From Platycnemis pennipes (Eukaryota > Arthropoda > Insecta > Odonata > Platycnemididae): a DNA stretch of 64,000 nucleotides. The notes beneath the pieces were generated by a model, which was not told where the DNA came from, did no database searches, and saw nothing but the letters and a program-made list of their open reading frames with translations. The DNA lies in NCBI GenBank assembly GCA_933228895.1, contig OW121846.1, positions 22,263,088-22,327,087 on the forward strand, in the 5' to 3' direction. Position numbers and translations under genes: made by a program. This document shows positions 56,116 through 64,000 of the stretch, in pieces. Every line of letters begins with the position of its first letter. The stretch's first letter is position 1.

Positions 56116-59100
56116 TTAAATTTTATTGAATAGTCCTGTCTCTTTTAGATTTAAATTTACTCGACTTAAAACTTCAGGGTCGTCTCCTAGGACGGATTTT
56201 AGCTCTCCCCCCAAGTTTAGTTGCCTTCGCATGTCACGGTATTTGTCACACTCCGTCAGGATATGCCGAATGCTGAGAGGACAGTCGCAATCGTCACACT
56301 GAGGTTTTAGTTTCTCTTCAGTAAAGAGAAATGAGTGGGTGAAAGGGCAGTGCCCTATCCTCAAACGTGTGACGACGACTTCCTCTCTTCGGCTGTTCCT
56401 GACGGATGAGGGCCACACTGACGTAACCGGCTTGATGTCACGAAGTTTGTTATTTCGTGCAGTGTGCCAAGATTCCTTCCACTGCCCAATGACAACCTGT
56501 CTCAGGGAAGACTTAAGGTCCTCGTAGGGTACCAGCGTCAACTTAGACTCGGTCTCGTTCAGAGCCTCTTTGGCCAAAGCATCTGCCTTTACATTTCCGG
56601 CTATTCCCACATGCCCCGGGACCCAAAGGAACCAAACGCGTACTCCCTTTCTACTGAGAGACAGCAGGGATGAATGTATGTTTTGAATGATCGGGTGCAT
56701 GGGCGAAAAGCCGGAAATGGACTGTATAGAGCTCAAGGAATCAGTACATATAACGAAGGAGCCATCGTCGTCACATAAGTTTTCAAGAGCTATCTTTATG
56801 GCAAATAAATCCGCTGTGTATACACTACACAGAGGATTTAATTTTGCTTTGACTGCTCCTTGGCTAGGCGAGAACGCTGCGCATGCACAGGCCGACTCTG
56901 ACTTAGAACCGTCAGTATACACTGGCACAAAATCTGAGTGACTCCCTAGGAACATTAAAAACTGACGTTGGTATTCCAAGGGTGTGATGAAAGATTTTTT
57001 TCGGTTACGCAAGGGCGTTTTAACCACCGGGGTGGGTGTTAACCAGGGAGGGTGTGACGAATAAGAGACAGGAAACACTTTAGGCACCCTGAAATCACAC
57101 CCACGAATAAAATCATTGAAACGTACACAAACGGGCCTAGTGGCCTTTGTCCGTCGGTTAAAAATGTCTAAAAAACGTGGTTTAAAAAGTATGTTAAAAC
57201 GGGCGTGCCGTCATGGATAAAACTTTGGAAACATAATTGCACATGAGCGCTTTCCTCCGGTGACATAGAGGAGGCTCCCCTGCATCAGAATAGATGCTAA
57301 TGACCGGGCTTGTCCGAAATGCCCCCGTACAGAGTCGTAACCCCGCGTTGTGCACTGGGGCCAATGCTCGTCGGTACGACTCGCGAGCAGACGCAGACGC
57401 ATAAGCAAAACAGCCGTAGTCTAATTGCGAGCGCACCAATGTGCGATATAATAAAAGCAATGTTTTGCGGTCTGCTTCCCACGATGTGTGCCTTAAAAAT
57501 TTTAATATATTTAGCGATTTGATGCATTTTATCCTTAAAAGATTGATATGTTCTCGCCAATTGAGCCTGTAGCCGTGCGTCATGCCAAGAAAGCGGGCCG
57601 ACTGAACAAAAGGGAGATTTCTTCCCCCGAGGTATAATGTAGGCTGCATTTGGACTCTTAATTTTCTGTGGAAATGGACGCATCTGGTCTTCTCATGGGA
57701 GAACCGAAAGCCGTTCCAACTTGTTCAATGTCAGCTGAACCATTCTGGATGCAGTTACCACCTTGGATGACCTGCAGAATATCGCCAGGTCATCCACAAA
57801 TAGTGTTCCTATCACCGGCGTCTTGATACATTTCACGACGTCATTTATCGCAATGGCGAAAAGTGTCACGCTCAGGACGGAGCCCTGGGGAACTCCGTTG
57901 TCAAGACGGTAGAGGTCGGATAAAAACTGGCTAATTCTAATTTTAAAAAACTCGGTTCATTAAAAAATGTTGAATAAAAATCGGCAAATTGCCTCTAAAA
58001 CCCCACTCGTGCAATGCCGTTAATATCTTCCGCCGCCAGACCCGGTCGTAAGCCTTCTCCAAGTCGAAGAAGACCCCGATCACATGCTGGCGAAGGAGAA
58101 AGGCTTCTTGGATGAAATTGTCAATCCGCACCAAATGGTCCATTGTGGAACGGCCCCGTCTAAATCCATACTGGATGCTGAAGAGAAGGTTCCGGCGCTC
58201 TAACCACCATACGAGCCGCCGGTTCACCATTCTCTCCATTAACTTGCACAGGCAGCTGGTGAGAGATATCGGTCGGTAAGAATTCGGGTCAGCTCTATCT
58301 TTCCCATGTTTGGGAATGGGGACAATGACAGACTCCCGCCAGGACGAAGGAAAGTTACCTTCTGCTCACAGCTGATTATACGTATGCAGGACTTCCTGCA
58401 GCGCTGTCTCCGGGAGGTTGCGGAGAAAAGCATTGTGGACCCCGTCTGGTCCTGGAGAGGTGTCGTGGGAGTCATCGATGGCAGATTTTAACTCCCACAA
58501 GGAAAAGGGGAGGTTGTAATCTGCCGTTGTCCGCGTCTCCTTGAAGCCGATAGGAATGTTCTCGAGACGTTGCTTAAACATTCGGAAGGCAGGATCAAGA
58601 TTTTCATCGCTGCTCATCTTGGCGATTAACTGGCCGAATATCTCGCCGATGGCAGCTGGAGATGTAACCACATTTCCTCCGACTTTTCAGAAGGAGACGC
58701 CGAGCTGCTGATGGTTTCCCGAAATGCTCTTCACCTTACGCCACACCTGTGCAAGTGGTGTGTCGATAATCACACTAGAAACAAAATTCATCCAAGAGGC
58801 CCTCTTTGCCTCCTTCACGACCTGACGGGCTTTAGCTCTCAGACGCCGAAAAGAGGACAGATTGTTATCAGTGGGATATTTATTAAAGATTTGCAACGCC
58901 TTCTTGCGTTGCCGAATGGCTTTGGCACAGTCATCATTCCACCATGGCACGGGAGCTCTCGACATGATGCGCCGAGACCGTGGTACGCTCATGTCGGCGG
59001 CGTTGATGATGCTGTTAGTCAGTAATTTTACATTAAAAGCGCTATCGCAATTTCTATCGCACGTGTATTTCTATCGCACGGCCTTATTTTAAAAGTAATT

Positions 59101-59835
59101 AAAATTACTTTTAAAATAAGGCCAATCGGCTTTCCGGACAATCCAGTTGCCTAGTCTAATAAAATCAGAGTTAAAAAGCCGCTCCTTAGAAATTAAAAGG
59201 GGGAAGTGATCGCTCCCACAAAGATCTTCGTGTACAGACAAAGATATTTTATTTGCTAAACTGCTCGATAAAATGCATAAATCAATGGCGGAGAAATCGC
59301 CATTGAAAGAGTTAAAACGGGTCTTCTCCTCATTGTTCAATACAACTAGGTTAAAATCTAAAATAAAACTTGATAAAATGCGTCCCCTGCGGTTGCACTG
59401 TCCTGCAGTGCTTCCCCATAGACGGTCGTGAGCGTTAAAATCCCCGAGCAAAATAAAAGGCTGAGGAAGCTGGTGGACAAGGGATTCTAGATTAAAACTG
59501 GTGACCGGTGCACCCTCCGGCAGATAAACGTTGCATAACGTAATCGCCTCCGGAGCGTGCACCGTAACCGCCACCGCATGAAACGGTGTATTCAGCTGTA
59601 TGCGGGAGGTGTATAGGGTCTCCCGAATAGCAACTGCCACTCCACCCTGGGCTCGTCGGCCGCTGGTGTCGTCATATCTAAAAATGTTAAAATGTTTTAA
59701 AATCCCTTTGTCCGTGTCTTTAAAATGCGTTTCTTGAAGACAAACGCAACAAGGGTTAAAATCTCGTATTAAAATGGCCAGCTCCTCCTTGTGCCGATAA
59801 AAACCGTTGCAGTTCCACTGCAAAATAAAAGCCAT
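56116..59835 (-). pseudogene. ORF2 of element G, frameshifted and nonsense-mutated
   Basis: It starts MAFILQWNCNGFYRHK at 59835 and ends LFNKI at 56116. EN motifs (QETHF, GDFNAH, SDHF), RT (FFDLEKAYD, FVDD-equivalent region) and RNase H (YTDGS, YTADL, CTDS, PGHVG) are recognisable. Defects: a palindromic rearrangement at 59080-59123 that ends the EN frame, TGA codons near 58687 and 58366, a one-base insertion in a T run near 57945, and a deletion frameshift near 57194. The RNase H glutamate motif reads YTADL, so the second catalytic acidic residue has changed from E to D. It is non-functional. Confidence 0.9.
59080..59123. repeat. Perfect 21-bp-arm palindrome inside G ORF2
   Basis: Arms at 59080-59100 and 59103-59123 are exact reverse complements separated by AA. 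One arm is original ORF2 sequence (the KADWPYFK region) and the other is its inverted copy. A direct repeat of TTTCTATCGCACG (59051-59063 and about 59068-59080) lies beside it. Confidence 0.95.
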
Positions 59836-59841
59836 ATAAAA

Positions 59842-59876
<35 letters not shown>

Positions 59877-60075
59877 ATATATATATTTATTTATTTATAT
59901 ATTGTGACGATCTGCTCGTGTGAGCTTGATCACGGCGTCTTCGCGCGATCGTGTGGATGCGCGCGACAAACGGAGAGAGAGACGGCTCGCGCGTGGTTCA
60001 AATTACCGCCCACCATTTTTTTGATCCTCCATTATTTTTGAATGTTAGTTGTAGCGCCGGTCGCATTGACCGACG

Positions 60076-60086
60076 ATATAAAAAGG
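60076..60086 (+). promoter_or_regulatory. TATA box of the solo LTR
   Basis: TATAAAAAGG lies about 175 bp into the LTR, followed about 30 bp on by GACCCAGACCTCAGAC, a plausible initiation region. This is a sequence-only call. Confidence 0.6.
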
Positions 60087-60813
60087 GGTTCCCCAGTGAG
60101 CTCGCCCCTGACCCAGACCTCAGACTTCAGAGTGAAAGACGGCAGACGGAAGGAGAGGCGGACCTGCGAAAGAGTCATCGCTTGAGAGGACACATCTCGT
60201 GCAAGCGGACGACACCGCAGCCAGGCGACAATTTCCCTGTTGGCTCTAAGGCGGACGTAGAAGGTTGGGCCGAGGACCGGCGCCAACGATTTCTCACCCC
60301 AGGGCCGGGAAACCCACGCGTCTCCGGGCATGCTCCAGACACCTTACAAGGCATAAGTACTTTCCAATCAAACCCCCTCGAGCCGATCGGCCAACGGTCG
60401 AGCGAACTCCGACCCCGTCTTCGACGCCCAGTGAATCGGGGCGAAAGCCGTCGCTACCAAACTCCTGAGTCAACTCCACCGTCCTGCGCAAGTGAACTCA
60501 CATTCTCTAAGAGGGGTGCACGTCATTTGAAAATCAGTCCCAAGCAGACTGAATTTGTATCACTCTCCTCCCGTCCTAGTGGTCCTCAACCATATTTCAA
60601 ACGAAAGGACGAGGAGCTTGTAAATATTGTATAAAGGGTTTCATGTCATTTCATTTCATTTTTCAAAGGGTTTCACTGTTCATTTTTTGTATCATTCATT
60701 AGTTCTTAGTTAGATTAGCTATCATTTGGGTATATTTCATTAATGTTTCACGTATCACCAACTCATTCATCCCTCATTATAGTATAGGAGTGTATTTTTC
60801 TTACGTGTCTAGT

Positions 60814-60819
60814 AATAAA
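60814..60819 (+). terminator. Polyadenylation signal of the solo LTR
   Basis: AATAAA is followed within 20 bp by GTGTTTTTCCTGTG, a GT-rich downstream element. It marks the probable R/U5 boundary of the LTR. Confidence 0.55.
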
Positions 60820-61260
60820 TCGGTGTTTTTCCTGTGAGCGCGAGTCGTCCTTTACTCCCGAAAGCGGTGACCCGCGTCCATTCGTTTTCAGGTCCGATCA
60901 CCGCCGATCTCGGAGGGTAATGCTGCAGTTCCGCGAAGGCCTCACCCTAAGATATTTTTCTCGTTGATCTCTGCTTGCTGATCAGCTTGACCGCGGTTTT
61001 GAGTGGCACCCCTTGTCGCTTCTCATTAGGAGCGAAGCTTTCCTTTCCTTTCTCCGGAGTGGCGTTGGCACGTTTCCGTTCGTGGCTGACGGAGGGAATA
61101 CGAAAGGGGGGGGGGGGGAATTTGCCCGGCCGCAGGATCCGTACGGAGACAAACCCCAGCTGAGAAGAGGTCGAACAGTCCAGCCACGTGTCCCGTCACA
61201 ATATATATATATAAATAGGGATTAAAACGGTAAAATCGAGCAGTTAAAACTTTGGGAGCA

Positions 61261-61473
61261 TCAGCGCTTGATGCGGTTCTTCTTCCCCTTATTACCAAAT
61301 TGGAGCATTTCGGTATCTGAAAGATACTCCTCCATTAGTTCTGGTTGGCTCTTACGAACCTTACCAGTTGGGCCGGTGGATTGAGAGTTACCACGCTTCG
61401 TTTGCGTGGCCCCGGCGGTGGTTTTGTTGGGGTTCTTCTTAGGAGAACCCGGTCCGGTGATTGCTGTATTGTT
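61261..61473 (-). pseudogene. C-terminal ORF1 fragment of element G
   Basis: The frame ends at the TGA complementary to 61261-61263 and reads back through GKKNRIKR, MEEYLSDTEMLQ and GSPKKNPNKTTAG. It is clearly the tail of an A/B-type ORF1 (GSPKKNQSKPSAG and MEEDDSPSEAE there). The knuckle region is absent because the 3' tail of H begins at 61474. It is separated from its ORF2 by the solo LTR. Confidence 0.87.
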
Positions 61474-64000
61474 GGTAGGTAGGTAGGTTTATTGTTGTAG
61501 GGTGCGTCGACGGCTAGGTCATTTTGCACCACTACTCTGTCTTCGTGATAAAAGTAATATAGATTAGTCACATTCGCTTACGTCACTTATTTAAAATATA
61601 TATATACATACATTATGCGATTAAGAAAAAAAACAATGAGGCTTAAATTTTATTGAATAGTCCTGTCCCTTTCAGAAATAAAATAACTCGACTTAAAACA
61701 TTAGGGTCGTCTCCAAGGACGGATTTTAGCTCTCCCCCCAAGTTTAGTTGCCTTCGCAAGTCACGGTATTTGTCACACTCCGTCAGGATATGCCGAATGC
61801 TGAGAGGACAGTCGCAATCGTCACACTGAGGTGGTACTTTCTCTTCAGTAAAGAGAAATGAGTGGGTCAAAGGGCAGTGCCCTATCCTCAAACGTGTGAT
61901 GACGACTTCCTCTCTGCGGCTGTTCCTGACGGAAGAGGGCCACACTGACGTAACCGGCTTGATGTCACGAAGTTTGTTATTTCGTGCAGTGCGCCAAGAC
62001 TCCTTCCACTGCCCAAGAACTACCTGCCTCAGGGAAGACTTGAGGTCTTCGTAAGGTACCAGCGTCGATTTAGACTCTGTCTCGTTCTGAGCCTCTTTGG
62101 CCAAAGCATCTGCCTTTTCATTTCCGGCTATTCCCACATGCCCCGGGACCCACAGGAACCAAATGCGTACTCCCTTTCTACTGAGAGACAGTAGGGATGA
62201 ATGTATGTCTTGAATGATCGGATGCATGGGCGAAAAGCCGGAAATAGACTGTATGGAGCTCAAGGAATCAGTGCATATAACGAAGGAGCCATCATCGTCA
62301 CATAAGTTTTCGAGAGCCATCATTATGGCAAATAATTCCGCTGTGTATACACTACACAGCGGATTTAATTTTGCTTTGACTGTTCCTTGGCTAGGCGAAA
62401 ACGCTGCGCATGCACAGGCCGACTCTGACTTAGAGCCGTCAGTGTACACTGGCACATAATCTGAGTGATTCCCTAGGAACATTAAAAACTGACGTTGGTA
62501 TTCCAAGAGTGTGGTGAAAGATTTTTTTTGGTTAAGCAAGGCCGTTTTAACCACCGGGGTGGGTATTAACCAGGGAGGGTGTAATGAGTAACACTTTAGG
62601 TACCCTGAAATCACACCCACGAATAAAATCATTAAAACGTACACAAACGGGCCTAGTGGCCTTTGTCCTTCGGTTAACAATGTCTAAAAAACGTGGTTTA
62701 AAAAGTATGTTAAAACATGGGTGTGCCGTCATGGATAAAACTTTGGAAACATAATTGCACATGAGCGCGTTCCTTCGGTGACATAGAGGAGGCTCCCCTG
62801 CATCAGAATAGATGCTAATGACCGGGCTTGTCCGAAATGGCCCCGTACAGAGTCGTAACCCCGCGTTGTGCACTGGGGCCAATGCTCGTAGGTAAGACTC
62901 GCGAGCAGACGCATAAACAAAACAGCCGTAGTCTAATTTCGAGCGCACTAATGTGCGATATAATAAAAGCAATGTTTTACGGTCTGCTCCCCAAGATGTG
63001 TGGCTTAAAAACTTTAATATATTTAGCACGTTAATGCATTTTATCCTTAAAATATTGATATGTTCTCGCCAATTAAGCCTGTAGTCGAGCGTCATGCCTA
63101 GAAAGCGGGCCGTCTGAACAAAAGGGAGATTTCTTCACCCGAGGTATAATGTAGGTTGCATTTGGACTCTTATTTTCCTGTGGAAGTGGACGCATCTGGT
63201 CTTCTCATGGGAGAACCGAAAGCCGTTCCTTTGGGTCCACTGCTCCAATTTGTTTAATGTCAGCTGAACCATTCTGGATGCAGTTACCACCTTGGATGAC
63301 CTGCAGAATATCGCCAGGTCATCCACAAATAGTGTTCCTATCACCGGCGTCTTGATACATTTCACGACGTCGTTTATCGCAATGGCGAAAAGTGTCACGC
63401 TCAGGACGGAGCCCTGGGGAACTCCGTTGTCAAGATGGTAAAAGTCGGATAAAAACTGGCCTATTCTAATTCTAAAAACTCGATGCATTAAAAAATTTTG
63501 AATAAAAATCGGCAAATTGCCTCTAAAACCCCACTCGTGCAATGTCATTAATATCTTCCGCCGCCAGACCCGGTCGTAAGCCTTCTCCAAGTCGAAGAAG
63601 ACCCCGATCACATGCTGGCGGAGGAGAAAGGCTTCTTGGATGAAATTGTCGAACCGCACCAAATGGTCCATTGTGGAACGGCCCCGTCTAAATCCACACT
63701 GGATGCTGGAGAGAAGGTTCCGGCGCTCTAACCACCAAACGAGCCGCCGGTTCACCATTCTCTCCATTAACTTGCACAGGCAGCTGGTGAGAGATATTGG
63801 CCGGTAAGAATTCGGGTCAGCTCTATCTTTCCCATGTTTGGGAATGGGGACAATGACAGACTCCCGCCAGGACGAAGGAAAGTTACCTTCTGCCCACAGC
63901 TGATTATACGTCTGCAGGACTTCCTGCAGCGCTGTCTCCGGGAGGTTGCGGAGAAAAGCATTGTGGACCCCGTCTGGTCCTGGAGAGGTGTCGTGGGAGT
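61474..64000 (-). mobile_element. Non-LTR element H, running off the right edge
   Basis: H has a 3' tail GGTAGGTAGGTAGG, then TAGGGTGCGTCGACGG at 61499, a 3' UTR nearly identical to that of G, and ORF2 continuing past 64000. It inserted into ORF1 of G in the same orientation. The 5' end and target duplication are not visible. Confidence 0.9.
61643..64000 (-). pseudogene. ORF2 of element H, 5'-partial in window, disrupted
   Basis: The visible part covers the RT domain (PIPKHGKDRADPNSYRPISL, FFDLEKAYD, GVPQGSVLS, FVDDLAIF), RNase H (YTDGS, YTAEL, CTDS, PGHVGIAGNEKAD) and the C-terminal CCHC (QCDDCDCPLSIRHILTEC). Catalytic residues are intact, but a TGA replaces a glycine codon at about 63135. 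An 11-bp deletion relative to G near 62590 also shifts the frame between the RT-RNase H linker and RNase H. G and H share most linker variants, so they are sister copies. The upstream endonuclease half lies off the window. Confidence 0.88.

Larger units (their letters stand above)
59903..61200. mobile_element. Solo LTR (1298 bp), Gypsy-like, inserted in element G
   Basis: It begins TGTGACGAT and ends CCCGTCACA, so the TG...CA ends carry a 7-bp inverted repeat. ATAT duplications flank it (4-6 bp, ambiguous because the target is an AT microsatellite). Inside, in plus orientation, are a TATA box (ATATAAAAAGG near 60078), a downstream CAGAC initiator-like region and an AATAAA at 60814-60819, the order expected in an LTR. 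A 13-G run lies at 61106-61118. No internal coding region is present, so recombination between two LTRs is the likely origin. A 227-codon frame (59951-60634) spans the promoter and has no recognisable domain. Confidence 0.8.
55969..61473 (-). mobile_element. Non-LTR element G, decayed, interrupted by a solo LTR, F and H
   Basis: The 3' end (GTAGGGTGCGTCGACGG) starts right of the F target duplication; its outer tail lies left of F at about 50284-50310. ORF2 follows (56116-59835), then an AT microsatellite spacer carrying a 1298-bp solo LTR, then the C-terminal end of ORF1, which is cut at 61473 by the 3' tail of H. The rest of G should lie beyond the right edge. G is the oldest member of this nest and is close to H and A/B in sequence. 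Confidence 0.9.

Noticed and set aside
59951..60634. A 227-codon ORF in the solo LTR
   Set aside because: It spans the TATA box and start region, so it could not be translated from the LTR's own transcript as a whole. No domain was recognised.

Overview
This window is repeat-dense eukaryotic DNA, most likely from an arthropod and probably an insect. The evidence is the mix of I-superfamily non-LTR retrotransposons (APE endonuclease, RT, RNase H, CCHC-knuckle ORF1), a Merlin DD36E transposase relic, a Myb/SANT-like gene relic with GT-AG introns, a TATA/AATAAA-bearing solo LTR, and long satellite arrays. No bacterial operon, tRNA or rRNA was recognised, and no host gene could be supported as intact. 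The species cannot be named from the sequence.

Layout. 1-5516: non-LTR element A (minus strand; its 3' end lies off the window). 5517-12953: satellite array 1, 27 monomers of about 263-284 bp, with a 7-monomer (1.94 kb) higher-order repeat present twice. 12954-18677: element B, full length, with ORF1 and ORF2 both open and a 10-bp target-site duplication that lies in satellite sequence. 18678-32820: satellite array 2, about 52 monomers, with higher-order units of 17, 16 and 12 monomers (4666, 4383 and 3279 bp). Elements A and B and their satellite flanks are copies of one another (offset 13161 across the element, 13444 across the satellite). A retrotransposon therefore inserted into the satellite and was then duplicated with it. 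32821-40060: elements C, D and E, a decayed nest in which D abuts the broken ends of C and E. 40061-43844: a 17-bp minisatellite, 2 kb of AT-rich DNA without a recognised gene, then a Merlin transposase pseudogene interrupted by a 25-bp minisatellite and ending in an 18-bp minisatellite. 43845-47071: element I, 5'-truncated, with a 16-bp target duplication, and with a 2.43-kb PIF/Harbinger-like inverted-repeat element (J) inside its 3' UTR. 47088-50298: low-complexity and unidentified DNA with a plus-strand RT relic and a Myb/SANT-like pseudogene. 50311-55956: element F, full length with both ORFs open. 55969-61473: element G, decayed, split by a 1298-bp solo LTR. 61474-64000: element H, inserted into ORF1 of G and running off the window.

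How the parts work together. In an intact element (B, F), ORF1 supplies a nucleic-acid-binding Gag-like protein with three CCHC knuckles. ORF2 supplies the APE endonuclease that nicks the target, the reverse transcriptase, an RNase H and a C-terminal CCHC. The copies share a 3' terminus (a GGTGC...GCACC motif followed by short TAG/TAGG-type repeats) and a structured 5' end, so they form one family with at least three subfamilies (A/B/G/H, E/F, D). All eight elements point the same way. Most of the remaining sequence records tandem-repeat turnover: unequal exchange in whole-monomer steps, minisatellite birth inside dead transposon genes, and nested insertion.
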